Positions 18,492-27,199 of a stretch of DNA of 64,000 nucleotides are shown one piece after another. Numbering within the stretch: the stretch's first letter is position 1; each line of letters opens with the position of its first letter. The position numbers were made by a program, and so were the translations under genes. Origin of the DNA: Pseudomonas sp. DNDY-54 (GTDB taxonomy: Bacteria; Pseudomonadota; Gammaproteobacteria; Pseudomonadales; Pseudomonadaceae); assembly GCF_019880365.1 (NCBI RefSeq), contig NZ_CP082271.1:744001-808000 (forward strand), read 5' to 3'. The notes beneath the pieces were generated by a model that worked only from the letters and a program-made list of their open reading frames with translations, was not told where the DNA came from and did not search any database.

Positions 18492-19586
18492 GTGAACCAA
18501 GAAACTATCGTTATCGGCGGCGGAATCATAGGGCTGCTATCGGCTTTTTTCCTCGCAAGGTCGGAGCAGGAAGTCGTCCTGCTAGAGTCAGGCGAAACGG
18601 GCACCGAAGCCTCCTGGGCCGGGGGCGGAATCGTTTCTCCTCTCTATCCTTGGCGTTACAGCCCGGCGATTACAGCACTGGCACATTGGTCGCAGGATTT
18701 TTATCCGCAGTTGGGCGAGCGCTTGCGAGAGCAAACCAGTGTCGATCCGGAGGTTTACGAAACGGGATTGTACTGGCTGGATCTTGAGGACGAAGAGCAG
18801 GCCCTAGCGTGGGCGGAACGAGAAGAGCGGCCGATTCGTCGGGTCAACATCGAGGCGGTGCATACCGCAGTGCCGTCACTGGGCGACAGTTTCTCTCGTG
18901 CGATCTATCTACCGGGCGTGGCTAACGTACGAAACCCGCGCTTGTTGCAGGCGCTTCGTGCCGCGCTGGCCAAGATGCCGAACGTTAGGATCTTGGAGCA
19001 TTGCGCTGTGACAGGCTTCGTTCGTGATGGGCAGCGGGTTGTCGGCGTGCAAACGTCGCAGGGCGAGATGCGCGCGGATCAAGTCGTACTGGCCGCGGGC
19101 GCCTGGAGTGGCAAGTTGCTAGCGACCCTCGGACTCGAGCTGCCCGTAAAGCCCATGAAGGGCCAGATGATTCTGTTTAAATGTGCAGAGGATTTCCTGC
19201 CGAGTATGGTGCTGGCCAAGCGGCGCTATGCGATCCCACGGCGCGATGGCCATATTCTTGTGGGTAGTACCCTTGAGGACGTTGGTTTCGACAAGACCCC
19301 AACCAACGATGCGCTGGAAAGCCTGAGATCGACCGCCGCCGAGTTGCTGCCCGCCCTAGCCAATGCCGAGGTGGTCAAGCACTGGGCGGGGCTGCGGCCC
19401 GCCTCGCCGGAAGGCATCCCCTACATTGGCCCGGTGCCTGGTCATGACGGGCTCTGGTTGAATTGTGGCCATTTCCGTAACGGCCTGGTGCTGGCCCCCG
19501 CGTCGTGTCAGTTGTTGACCGATCTGATGACAGGCCAAGCGCCGATCATTGAACCCGCCCCATACGCGCCGGCCAGACGACTCTGA
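18492..19586 (+). CDS. thiO: Glycine oxidase ThiO
   Basis: ThiO is an FAD-dependent amine oxidase that turns glycine into iminoglycine (dehydroglycine) for thiazole assembly in thiamine synthesis. The N-terminal dinucleotide-binding loop is IVIGGGIIGL. Next come SWAGGGIVSPLYPWRY, typical of ThiO, and a C-terminal FAD region GLRPASPEGIPYIGPVPG. I use the GTG at 18492 (VNQETIVIGGG) because a GGGAG-type ribosome-binding site precedes it and it gives the 364-residue length usual in Pseudomonas. In-frame codons upstream to 18429 are not supported. It is divergent from fimT, as in P. aeruginosa; the downstream neighbourhood then departs from that genome. Confidence 0.93.
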   Translation: MNQETIVIGGGIIGLLSAFFLARSEQEVVLLESGETGTEASWAGGGIVSPLYPWRYSPAITALAHWSQDFYPQLGERLREQTSVDPEVYETGLYWLDLEDEEQALAWAEREERPIRRVNIEAVHTAVPSLGDSFSRAIYLPGVANVRNPRLLQALRAALAKMPNVRILEHCAVTGFVRDGQRVVGVQTSQGEMRADQVVLAAGAWSGKLLATLGLELPVKPMKGQMILFKCAEDFLPSMVLAKRRYAIPRRDGHILVGSTLEDVGFDKTPTNDALESLRSTAAELLPALANAEVVKHWAGLRPASPEGIPYIGPVPGHDGLWLNCGHFRNGLVLAPASCQLLTDLMTGQAPIIEPAPYAPARRL

Positions 19587-19953
19587 CGTTGGCTATGAGG
19601 GTTGGGGTGACGCGGCCTTGGCTTCAACAACAGCTTTCGCGACGTCAGAGCTACGTTTAGGATTCGCCGAGACGGCGGGTTGGCTGCGATCGCTTTGCGC
19701 CGCCGTTAGCGTTTTTGTCGGAATGGTCTCGCAGCGTTCCGCTTCTCGGAGCTAGACGTGCGCGTGCCCGGCGTGCGGCCCTCCGGCAACAAATCAGTGT
19801 TCCGCGCGCCAGGGTTCGGAGCGGAGGCATCAGCCGGGTGTTAGTCAGAAGGGCGGCTATCGGGGTCTACGTATGATCCGTTTTTGCTGTTAAATTGCCC
19901 GGCTTTGTGGCGCTCGGCCTAGCCGCGCCGATTTCTTCGCTCTAGAGGTTCGT
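19587..19953. other. Gene-free spacer between thiO and the SUI1-type gene
   Basis: No convincing coding sequence lies in these 367 bases; the short open frames lack ribosome-binding sites or family features. A possible stem (ACGGCGG and CCGCCGT, around 19671-19706) and a TTAAAT-like -10 shortly before the next gene are visible. P. aeruginosa-type synteny breaks here, where pilR and pilS would follow thiO. Confidence 0.6.
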
Positions 19954-20325
19954 GTGGCCAAGAAAACCACTTCCTTTTCAGGCCTTGGTGGGCTGGTGTT
20001 TTCCACCGAAAGTGGACGGCACTGCCCCGACTGTAGCCAGCCGTTGGACGCCTGCATCTGTAAGCAGTCCGCCATTCCGGAAGGCGACGGCATTGCACGC
20101 GTGCGGCGTGAGAGTAAGGGCCGCGGCGGCAAGACGGTGACGACCGTTACTGGCGTCCCTTTGGCTGAAGCCGAGCTTAAAGAGCTTGCCAGTGCGCTTA
20201 AGCGTCGCTGCGGTACCGGCGGCGCGCTCAAGGAGGGCGTGATCGAGATCCAGGGTGAGCATGTTCAGCTGCTGATCGATGAGCTGACCAAGCGTGGTTT
20301 CAAAGCCAAGAAATCCGGCGGTTGA
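19954..20325 (+). CDS. SUI1/eIF1-like translation factor (YciH family)
   Basis: A 123-residue YciH/SUI1 domain protein. Bacterial members resemble eIF1 and are thought to act at translation initiation fidelity, but their role is poorly defined. The N-terminal part has a CPDC...CIC arrangement (cysteines near residues 24, 27, 34 and 36). The SUI1 core GKTVTTVTGVPL and LKRRCGTGGALKEGVIEIQGEH follows, ending in a lysine-rich tail. The start is GTG. The gene precedes speA, the pairing also seen in P. aeruginosa. Confidence 0.92.
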   Translation: MAKKTTSFSGLGGLVFSTESGRHCPDCSQPLDACICKQSAIPEGDGIARVRRESKGRGGKTVTTVTGVPLAEAELKELASALKRRCGTGGALKEGVIEIQGEHVQLLIDELTKRGFKAKKSGG

Positions 20326-20442
20326 GTCCCTACTTTTTATTAGCCGTTCGCGCTTATTTCCTAGCACACGGGCTGTCCAAGACGGATAGCTCTGCTGTCG
20401 CGCTACGCTTGACAGCAGTCACCCCATTTTCAGGAGGCTTAG

Positions 20443-22356
20443 ATGCCCGTACGACGCACACGCAAAGATGACGGCAGCCAGTGGACCGCAGCAGACAGCC
20501 GTAGCGTCTATGGTATCCGGCACTGGGGCGCAGGCTACTTTTCGATCAGCGATGAAGGACATGTCGAAGTGCGCCCGCAAGGTCCCAGCGGCGAGGCTAT
20601 CGAATTTACGGGGCTGATCGAGCAGTTGCGCGATGCCGGTTTGACCCTCCCGTTGTTGGTGCGCTTTCCCGATATTCTGCAGGACCGCGTGCGTCGTTTG
20701 ACCGGCGCGTTCGATGCCAATATCGAGCGCCTCGAATACCAGAGCAAGTACACCGCGCTGTACCCGATCAAGGTCAATCAGCAAGAGGCGGTGATCGAGA
20801 ACATCATCGCTACGCAGAACGTCTCCATCGGTCTGGAGGCGGGCTCCAAGCCCGAACTGATGGCCGTGCTGGCGCTGGCGCCAAAGGGCGGCACCATCGT
20901 CTGCAATGGCTACAAGGATCGGGAGTTCATCCGCCTGGCGCTGATGGGGCAGAAGCTCGGCCATAACGTGTTCATCGTCATCGAAAAGATGTCGGAAGTC
21001 GGCCTAGTGATCGAGGAGGCTGCCGAGCTGAAGATCCTCCCGCAGGTTGGTTTGCGTGTGCGGCTGTCTTCGCTGGCGTCGAGCAAATGGGCGGATACCG
21101 GTGGTGAGAAGTCCAAGTTCGGCCTGTCCGCCGCTCAGCTGTTAACGGTTATCGACCGCTTCCGCGCGGCGGGCGTCGATCAGGGTGTTCGCTTGCTGCA
21201 CTTCCACATGGGCTCGCAGATCGCCAACCTGGCTGACTACCGCGATGGCTTCCGCGAAGCCATCCGTTATTACGCCGAGCTACGTGCGCTGGGGCTGCCG
21301 GTCGACCATATCGACGTTGGCGGCGGCTTGGGGGTCGACTACGACGGCACCCATTCGCGCAATGCCAGTTCGATCAACTATGACATCGACGAGTACGCTG
21401 GCACGGTGGTGGGCATGCTCAAGGAGTTCTGCGACCGGCAGGAGTTGCCGCACCCACACATCTTCTCCGAGAGTGGCCGCGCCATGACTGCGCATCATGC
21501 GGTGCTGGTTATGCAGGTGACCGATTTCGAGCGCCACAACGACGAAGCGCCGACCATCGAGAATTACGATGAGCTGCCCGATATCGTCCAAGCGCTCGCC
21601 GATCTGCTCGGCCCGACCGATCCAGAAATGGTCACCGAGACTTATTGGCGCGCGACGCACTACATGAGCGAGGCTGCGGCACAGTATGCGTCGGGCAAGC
21701 TGAGCCTGGCGCAGAAAGCGCTGGCGGAGCAGAGCTACTTTGCCATCTGCCGCCGTCTCTACAATCAGCTCAAGGCCCGCCAGCGTTCGCATCGTGCTGT
21801 GCTCGACGAGTTGAACGACAAGCTCGCCGATAAGTACATCTGCAATTTCTCTGTATTCCAGAGCCTGCCGGACACCTGGGCGATCGACCAGATTCTGCCG
21901 ATCGTGCCGTTGCATCGTTTGACTGAAGAGCCGGTGCGCCGCGCCGTGCTGCAGGATCTGACCTGCGATTCCGATGGCAAGATCAAGCATTACGTCGACG
22001 AGCAAAGCATCGAGAACAGCATGCCGGTACACGATATTCAGGCGGGTGAGGAGTACTTCCTCGGCGTGTTCCTGGTTGGCGCCTATCAGGAAATCCTCGG
22101 CGATATGCACAACCTGTTCGGCGACACCGATTCGGTAAACGTCTATCAGCGCGAGGACGGCAGTTTCTACCACGCCGGCATCGAGACCCACGACACCATC
22201 GAGGACATGTTGCGCTACGTGCACTTGTCGCCCGAGGAGCTGATGACCTACTACCGCGACAAGGTGTCGAGCGCGCGGCTCAGCGCGAAGGAGCGCACGC
22301 AGTACATCGATGCGTTGCGGTTGGGGTTGACTCGATCATCCTACCTGACGCCTTGA
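20443..22356 (+). CDS. speA: Biosynthetic arginine decarboxylase
   Basis: SpeA is a PLP enzyme that decarboxylates arginine to agmatine, the first step of putrescine synthesis by the agmatine route. The 637-residue length and the alanine racemase-like barrel fold are typical. The PLP lysine lies in KYTALYPIKVNQQ. HFHMGSQIANL, the glycine-rich phosphate loop DVGGGLGVDYDG and FSESGRAMTAHH follow. A strong AGGAGG site lies eight bases before the ATG. The C-terminus ends shortly before a tandem repeat array. Confidence 0.97.
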   Translation: MPVRRTRKDDGSQWTAADSRSVYGIRHWGAGYFSISDEGHVEVRPQGPSGEAIEFTGLIEQLRDAGLTLPLLVRFPDILQDRVRRLTGAFDANIERLEYQSKYTALYPIKVNQQEAVIENIIATQNVSIGLEAGSKPELMAVLALAPKGGTIVCNGYKDREFIRLALMGQKLGHNVFIVIEKMSEVGLVIEEAAELKILPQVGLRVRLSSLASSKWADTGGEKSKFGLSAAQLLTVIDRFRAAGVDQGVRLLHFHMGSQIANLADYRDGFREAIRYYAELRALGLPVDHIDVGGGLGVDYDGTHSRNASSINYDIDEYAGTVVGMLKEFCDRQELPHPHIFSESGRAMTAHHAVLVMQVTDFERHNDEAPTIENYDELPDIVQALADLLGPTDPEMVTETYWRATHYMSEAAAQYASGKLSLAQKALAEQSYFAICRRLYNQLKARQRSHRAVLDELNDKLADKYICNFSVFQSLPDTWAIDQILPIVPLHRLTEEPVRRAVLQDLTCDSDGKIKHYVDEQSIENSMPVHDIQAGEEYFLGVFLVGAYQEILGDMHNLFGDTDSVNVYQREDGSFYHAGIETHDTIEDMLRYVHLSPEELMTYYRDKVSSARLSAKERTQYIDALRLGLTRSSYLTP

Positions 22357-22450
22357 TCTGGGTATTTTCGCAAACGATCGGGGTAATCGAGAGCTGATTG
22401 CCAGCAGATCAGCCTCTGTCGGACCGTAGGGACTTTTGATCTCGCAGGAC

Positions 22451-22840
22451 CGTAGGGTGGATGTCGCTTTTTACATCCACCGTGAGTTCGCAGGGTGGAT
22501 CGATGATGCGCGATCCACCCTGCGGCTGTATGGCGAGCGTTACGCAGATCGTTCTGGTGAAATCCGATTTCTGCTTTAAGTTGCCGACCCATCGGTCTCG
22601 CAGAGTCGTAGGGTGGATGTCGCTTTTTACATCCACCGTGACTCCGCTTGGCGGATCGATGAAGCACGATCCACCCTACGGCTGTATGGCGGGCGTTGGT
22701 TCAGACGTTCTGGCGAATCGATTTCCGCTTTTTATCGCTGACCATTGATCGCGCAGAGTCGTAGGGCGAATGTTGCTTTTTACATCCACGTGAGTTCGCT
22801 CGGTGGATCGGTGAAGCGCGATCCACCCTACGGGCACCGC
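22451..22840. repeat. Three-copy tandem array of a GTAGGGTGG palindromic repeat
   Basis: Three copies start with CGTAGGG at 22451, 22607 and 22760, a period of 156 and 153 bases. Each begins CGTAGGG, continues to CTTTTTACATCCAC, then passes through a GTGGATCG...CGATCCACC stem and a CTACGG/CTGCGG end. They share variable tails containing GATTTC(T/C)GCTTT. The first two copies share CTGTATGGCG. A degenerate fragment (GGACCGTAGGGAC, near 22424) precedes copy one. Short open frames in the array are the repeat read in different phases, not genes. The array lies between convergent speA and the YjdM-like gene. Confidence 0.85.
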
Positions 22841-22844
22841 CGAA

Positions 22845-23186
22845 TCAGACCTTCCTGACAAACTCCGACTTCAGCTTCATCGCACCGATGCCGTCGATTT
22901 TGCAGTCGATGTCATGGTCGCCGTCGCACAGGCGGATGTTCTTGACCTTGGTGCCGACCTTAACGACCAGCGATGAACCCTTGACCTTCAGGTCCTTGAT
23001 TACGGTGACGGTATCGCCGTCCTGCAGCTGGTTGCCGACCGAATCCTTGATCACCTTGGCGTCATCGCCGGATTGCTCGGCGGCGTTGGCCTGCCACTCG
23101 TGGCCACACTCCGGGCAGACCAGCATCTGGCCATCTTCGTAGGTGTATTCGGAGTTGCATTTAGGGCAGGGTGGCAGAGCGCTCAC
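22845..23186 (-). CDS. YjdM/PhnA family zinc-ribbon protein
   Basis: A 113-residue protein of the YjdM family (historically called PhnA). The N-terminal zinc ribbon is CPKCNSEYTY and CPECGHEW. The C-terminal domain KDSVGNQLQDGDTVTVIKDLKVKG...VKVGTKVKNIRL is the family SH3-like part. The start is GTG with AGGA upstream. Despite the old name the family is not part of C-P lyase; the phn operon of this window is 23 kb away and the two should not be linked. Function is unknown. Confidence 0.93.
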   Translation of the reverse strand: MSALPPCPKCNSEYTYEDGQMLVCPECGHEWQANAAEQSGDDAKVIKDSVGNQLQDGDTVTVIKDLKVKGSSLVVKVGTKVKNIRLCDGDHDIDCKIDGIGAMKLKSEFVRKV

Positions 23187-23336
23187 GGCAAAATCCTCGG
23201 TTGGGGAATGCGAAAAGCCGCGAATTGTATAGGGTTTTTACGGGAGAGGCGCGAGGCCATGCCGAATAGTCACGGCTCTGCGCGCAGAGGGTGGATCGTG
23301 GCCCGCCTCGGCAACCGTGAGCGTCAGGTGCGGCTA

Positions 23337-23819
23337 TCAGTAGTCGTCTTTCAGCGCGCGGTAACGTTCTTCCAGTTCACGACGAATTTGCCGGCGCTGC
23401 TGCGCCTGGACGAAGCGGCGTTTCTGGTCGGGCGTGGACGGTTTGAGCGGGGGCACCGCGGCGGGCCGGCCGTCTTCACCAACGGCGACCATGGTAAAAA
23501 AGCAGCTGTTGGTGTGGCGCACGGTTTTCTGCCGGATGTCTTCGGTGATGACCTTGATGCCGATTTCCATGGACGTGGTGCCGACATAGTTGACGGCGGC
23601 GAGAAAGGTCACCAGCTCCCCAACGTGCACCGGCTGGCGGAAGTTGACCTGATCGACGGACAGCGTGACAACGTACTGTCCGGCATATCGGCTGGCGCAG
23701 GCGTAAGCCACTTCGTCGAGGTATTTCAGCAGGGTGCCGCCATGTACGTTGCCCGAAAAGTTGGCCTTGTCCGGTGTCATCAGGACGGTCATGGTCAGTT
23801 CGGCATGTGCATCTAACAT
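23337..23819 (-). CDS. Acyl-CoA thioesterase, hotdog fold
   Basis: A 160-residue single hotdog-domain thioesterase of the YciA/BACH type, hydrolysing acyl-CoA to free acid and CoA. The motif FSGNVHGGTLLKYLDEVAYACASRYAG contains the helix with the catalytic Asp. FRQPVHVGELVTFLA follows. The C-terminal tail (about residues 125-160) is basic and alpha-helical. There is no signal peptide. Both flanks are spacer, so it is probably monocistronic. Chain-length specificity cannot be read from the sequence. Confidence 0.9.
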   Translation of the reverse strand: MLDAHAELTMTVLMTPDKANFSGNVHGGTLLKYLDEVAYACASRYAGQYVVTLSVDQVNFRQPVHVGELVTFLAAVNYVGTTSMEIGIKVITEDIRQKTVRHTNSCFFTMVAVGEDGRPAAVPPLKPSTPDQKRRFVQAQQRRQIRRELEERYRALKDDY

Positions 23820-23926
23820 GTTGCGCGGCTCGTGCTGGCGAAAAGGGCCGCTACTTTAGTCGAATACGAAGCGGCTGTGTGCGCTAGTCATGTATTGCCT
23901 GCATTTTTGTTTTCGGCGAGTCAATG

Positions 23927-23976
23927 CGGCAATAACGCGCAGCGTTAATCGGCAGCATAGACGCTGCGCATTGCCG
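23927..23976. other. Strong two-part hairpin in a gene-free gap
   Basis: The outer arms CGGCAAT (23927-23933) and ATTGCCG (23970-23976) enclose inner arms GCGCAGCGT (23937-23945) and ACGCTGCGC (23961-23969), with a three-base AAC bulge and a 15-base loop. It lies in the 347-base spacer 23820-24166, where I find no gene. It has no T-run, so it is not an obvious terminator. Confidence 0.6.
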
Positions 23977-24166
23977 ATAGCGGAGCCGTTCCATTCGCAG
24001 CGAATCTTGTGGCGCGGCGTTCGCTGGAGAAATTGCTGACAAATTCGCGCCTTGCGCTCGCCTTCCGTGCAGTCTGACGGTTTATTGATTTGCGCCAGTA
24101 TCACCGTTGTCGTTGTCCTTATAGTCCGGCCTGCCACGTGCCAATCAACCTGTGCCGGACCCCACC

Positions 24167-24826
24167 ATGCGCCTACTCATTCCCCTGATCTTCACTTGCC
24201 TTGTTCCATTTGCGAATGCGAAGGAGGAGGCGATCGAGCGCTTCAGCTATCTGATGGGTGATGCTGCCCGGCAAGCACAGGCTTACGCAGCGGGTCAGGA
24301 GCGTGCAGTGTTTTGCGGGTACTGCCATGGCGAGAACGGCAACAGCAAACGCCCTCATATTCCCAATCTGGCGTCGCAAAACCCCGTCTACCTCTTCCAG
24401 TCGTTTGAGAAGTTTGCCAGTGGCGAGCGCATAGACTTCGTCATGTCGAAACTGGCGAAGAGCCTGACGCTAGAAGATCGCGTCAATATCGCCGTCTACT
24501 TCAGCCAACAGAAGGTTGCGACCGCAGGGCGCCCCGCAGACCCGGCGCTGGTGCAGCGTGGCGCGTCGGTATTCCAGGGCACTTGCATAGCCTGTCACGG
24601 CGACCGCGCACAAGGGATGGAGACGATGCCGCGCCTGGCCGGCCAGCCCGACGAGTACATCCGCAAAGCCCTTACGCGCTTTCGCAGCAATGATCCGAGC
24701 CGTGCCGGCTCGGTGATGATCGGCATTGCGGGCAAGCTGACCGATGCAGACATCGAGTCGCTGGCAGCCTATCTCACGCAGCTGTCATCGGCTGACATGC
24801 TGGCGAATCAGCCCGGTACCCCGTAA
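24167..24826 (+). CDS. Diheme cytochrome c4-type protein
   Basis: A 219-residue periplasmic cytochrome with a signal peptide (MRLLIPLIFTCLVPFANA) and two class I heme-binding sites, CGYCH at about residues 50-54 and CIACH at about 140-144. Each is followed by a G-N/Q-P-type loop and a downstream Met region (MSKLAK, MIGIAGKL). Two tandem c-type domains are the hallmark of cytochrome c4, which passes electrons to terminal oxidases. The ATG at 24167 was chosen because it starts the signal sequence; five upstream codons are open but add nothing. P. stutzeri cytochrome c4 is a classic protein of this family, but whether this is that locus or a paralogue is not decided. Confidence 0.88.
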   Translation: MRLLIPLIFTCLVPFANAKEEAIERFSYLMGDAARQAQAYAAGQERAVFCGYCHGENGNSKRPHIPNLASQNPVYLFQSFEKFASGERIDFVMSKLAKSLTLEDRVNIAVYFSQQKVATAGRPADPALVQRGASVFQGTCIACHGDRAQGMETMPRLAGQPDEYIRKALTRFRSNDPSRAGSVMIGIAGKLTDADIESLAAYLTQLSSADMLANQPGTP

Positions 24827-25033
24827 TTCAGGTCCGATGTTCGCCATGCGCGGCACCGCGCCTGGCCCATCGCAGCTCGGGCAGGTGCCGGTACGGGTGG
24901 ACTGTCGCAGAACCCGAAACAACCAGTATTTGCCTATCGCGCCGCTTCGCTTATTCAATTTCGGCTGACCGCCGCCTGCCCATAGTCTTCTTTCGCGCTT
25001 GATGCGCAATCAAAACGAGAAGAGGACGACTAA

Positions 25034-26572
25034 ATGAATCGTTACCTGCCAGGCGCCTTGCCTGCCCGCATGCTGTTTGGCGTGCTGTCCGCCAGTTTGT
25101 TGACCCTGTCGGCCCAAGCTGAACCCCTTACCCGCGACAACGGTGCGCCGGTTGGCAACAACCAGAACTCGCAAACCGCCGGCCCCAACGGCGCGACCCT
25201 CTTGCAAGATGTCCAGCTGCTGCAAAAACTTCAGCGCTTCGGTCGCGAGCGTGTGCCCGAGCGCGTCGTGCATGCGCGCGGCACCGGTGCCCACGGCGAG
25301 TTCACCGCGACCGCCGACATCTCTGACTTGTCGCTGGCCAAGGTGTTCGAAAAGGGTGAGACCACCCCGGTGTTCGTCCGCTTCTCGACCGTCGTTCACG
25401 GCCTGCATTCACCGGAAACCCTGCGTGACCCCCGCGGGTTCGCCACCAAGTTCTACACCGCCGACGGTAACTGGGATCTGGTCGGCAACAACTTCCCGAC
25501 CTTCTTTATCCGCGACGCGATCAAGTTTCCGGACATGGTCCACGCGTTCAAGCCGGATCCGCGTACCAATCTGGACGACGACACTCGCCGCTTCGACTTC
25601 CTCTCGCATCACCCGGAAGCTACGCGCACCCTGACCCTGCTGTATTCCAACCAGGGCACGCCGGCGAGCTACCGCATGATGGACGGCAACGGCGTTCACG
25701 CTTACAAGCTGGTGAATGACGAGGGGCAGGTGCACTACGTCAAGTTCCACTGGAAAAGCCAGCAAGGCCTGAAGAACCTCGACCCAAAAGAGAACGAGGC
25801 GATGCAGGGCAAGGACTACAGCCATCTGTCGCGCGACCTGATCACCGCCATCGACAAGGGCGACTACCCGAAGTGGGACCTCTACATCCAGGTGCTCAAG
25901 CCGCAGGATCTGGCGAAGTTCGATTTCGATCCGCTGGACGCCACCAAGATCTGGCCTGACGTGCCGGAGCGCAAGATCGGCCAGATGGTGCTGAACAAGA
26001 ACCCGGACAACATTTTCCAGGAAACCGAGCAGGTCGCCATGGCGCCAGCCAACCTGGTGCCGGGTATCGAGCCGTCCGAGGATCGCTTGCTGCAAGGGCG
26101 CCTGTTCTCCTACGCCGACACCCAGATGTACCGCGTCGGCGCCAACGGCATGAGCCTGCCGATCAACCGTCCCAAAGTCGACGTCAACAACGGCAACCAG
26201 GACGGCCAGTTGAACGGCGGCCACACCACCACCAGCGTCAATTACCAACCTAGCCGTCGCGAGAACCGCGAAGAAACGCCCCGCGGGCTGTACAGCAAGA
26301 CGGCGCTGACCGGCACTACCCAGCAGGCGCCGATCTACCGTGAGCAGAACTTCAAGCAGACCGGTGAGCTGTATCGCTCGTTCAGCAAGAAAGAGCAGAC
26401 GGATCTGATCAACACCCTGGGCGGCGAGCTGGCCAAGGCTGACCAGGACGCGCGCTACCACCTGCTCTCGTACTTCTACAAAGCCGATGCCGAATACGGT
26501 GAAGGGCTGACCCGGGTTGCCAGCGCCGACCTTGAACGTGTCAAGACGCTGGCCGCCAAGCTGAAGGATTGA
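25034..26572 (+). CDS. katB: Periplasmic catalase KatB
   Basis: A heme catalase of 512 residues with an N-terminal signal peptide (cleavage near Ala29), so it acts in the periplasm. The catalytic histidine is His80 in RVVHARGTGAHG. The distal asparagine is Asn153 in GNNFPTFFIRD. The proximal heme ligand is Tyr360 in RLFSYADTQ. The RDPRGFATKFYT and FPDMVHAFKPDP signatures are intact. An AGAGGA ribosome-binding site precedes the ATG. The gene is followed by an ankyrin-repeat gene, as in the peroxide-induced katB-ankB pair of P. aeruginosa. I could not find a convincing OxyR site upstream. Confidence 0.95.
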   Translation: MNRYLPGALPARMLFGVLSASLLTLSAQAEPLTRDNGAPVGNNQNSQTAGPNGATLLQDVQLLQKLQRFGRERVPERVVHARGTGAHGEFTATADISDLSLAKVFEKGETTPVFVRFSTVVHGLHSPETLRDPRGFATKFYTADGNWDLVGNNFPTFFIRDAIKFPDMVHAFKPDPRTNLDDDTRRFDFLSHHPEATRTLTLLYSNQGTPASYRMMDGNGVHAYKLVNDEGQVHYVKFHWKSQQGLKNLDPKENEAMQGKDYSHLSRDLITAIDKGDYPKWDLYIQVLKPQDLAKFDFDPLDATKIWPDVPERKIGQMVLNKNPDNIFQETEQVAMAPANLVPGIEPSEDRLLQGRLFSYADTQMYRVGANGMSLPINRPKVDVNNGNQDGQLNGGHTTTSVNYQPSRRENREETPRGLYSKTALTGTTQQAPIYREQNFKQTGELYRSFSKKEQTDLINTLGGELAKADQDARYHLLSYFYKADAEYGEGLTRVASADLERVKTLAAKLKD

Positions 26573-26583
26573 CGCTGTAAACC

Positions 26584-26628
26584 GCCGCCGTCAGCTCGGC
26601 GGCCACTGACCCGGGCGCCGCTCGGGTC
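26584..26628 (+). other. Two hairpins in the katB-ankB gap
   Basis: GCCGCCG pairs with CGGCGGC (26584-26603) and GACCCG pairs with CGGGTC (26608-26628). Neither is followed by a T-run. They could reduce readthrough into ankB or protect the katB message. The ankB ribosome-binding site, AGGAG, begins about ten bases after the second stem. Confidence 0.5.
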
Positions 26629-26647
26629 CTCCCTTCAGGAGCGACAC

Positions 26648-27199
26648 ATGAAACGCTTCATCCTAGTCGCGGCCTTGCTGCTCGGTAGCGGGCATGCCTT
26701 CGCAGCGTCAGCGCAGGGCGCAACGCCGGCGGAGTTCGAGCAGGTCCATGGCCAGCTACGCGACTATCTGTTCAACGCCGCCCGCTTCGGCGATAACGAA
26801 GTCCTCGATGAATTCATTCAGGCCGGCTACGACCTGAACACCGCGGACGACAAGGGCTACACCGCTCTGATTCTGGCGGCCTACAACGGCCATCCGGAAA
26901 CCGTTGAGCGATTGATTGCGGCCGGTGCGAATGCCTGCGCCAAGGACAAACGCGGCAATACCGCGCTGATGGGGGCGATTTTCAAAGGCGAGCTGCGCAT
27001 CGCCAAGCGCCTGCTTGCGACGGAGTGCGATCCCGACCAGCGCAATAACGCCGGTCAGACGCCGGCCATGTATGCCGCCCTGTTCCAGCGCGACGCCTTA
27101 CTCGAGGCGTTGCGCGAGCGCGGGGCCGATCTCGAGGCAACCGACGCGCTGGGCAACCGGGTCGAGAGCTTGGCGAGAGGGGAAATTCGCACCCGCTGA
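26648..27199 (+). CDS. ankB: Ankyrin-repeat protein AnkB
   Basis: A 183-residue exported protein with a signal peptide (MKRFILVAALLLGSGHAFAASA). Four ankyrin repeats follow, including DDKGYTALILAAYNGHPETVERLIAAGA, DKRGNTALMGAIFKGELRIAKRLL and NNAGQTPAMYAALFQRDALLEALRERGA. In P. aeruginosa AnkB is needed for full KatB activity, probably as a periplasmic or membrane partner. The order and spacing here match that operon, and I infer the same role. It converges with the cyanase gene with no spacer at all: the two stop codons abut at 27199/27200. Confidence 0.92.
   Translation: MKRFILVAALLLGSGHAFAASAQGATPAEFEQVHGQLRDYLFNAARFGDNEVLDEFIQAGYDLNTADDKGYTALILAAYNGHPETVERLIAAGANACAKDKRGNTALMGAIFKGELRIAKRLLATECDPDQRNNAGQTPAMYAALFQRDALLEALRERGADLEATDALGNRVESLARGEIRTR

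Noticed and set aside
19549..19755. 68-residue frame overlapping the thiO end
   Set aside because: It overlaps thiO and has low-complexity composition and no start signal.
22451..22840. Tandem repeats as a CRISPR array
   Set aside because: Only three units with a 153-156 base period, imperfect, with an internal palindrome and no cas genes.
22845..23186. Linking the YjdM ('PhnA') gene to phosphonate use
   Set aside because: The family name is historical; it is a zinc-ribbon protein 23 kb from the C-P lyase operon and on the other strand.
23856..24137. 93-residue minus-strand open frame in the thioesterase/cytochrome gap
   Set aside because: Cysteine- and arginine-rich without a ribosome-binding site or recognisable domain; it also crosses the bulged hairpin.
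24827..25033. OxyR binding site upstream of katB
   Set aside because: Scattered CTAT and ATAG-like pieces are present, but no set with the needed four-part spacing could be defined.
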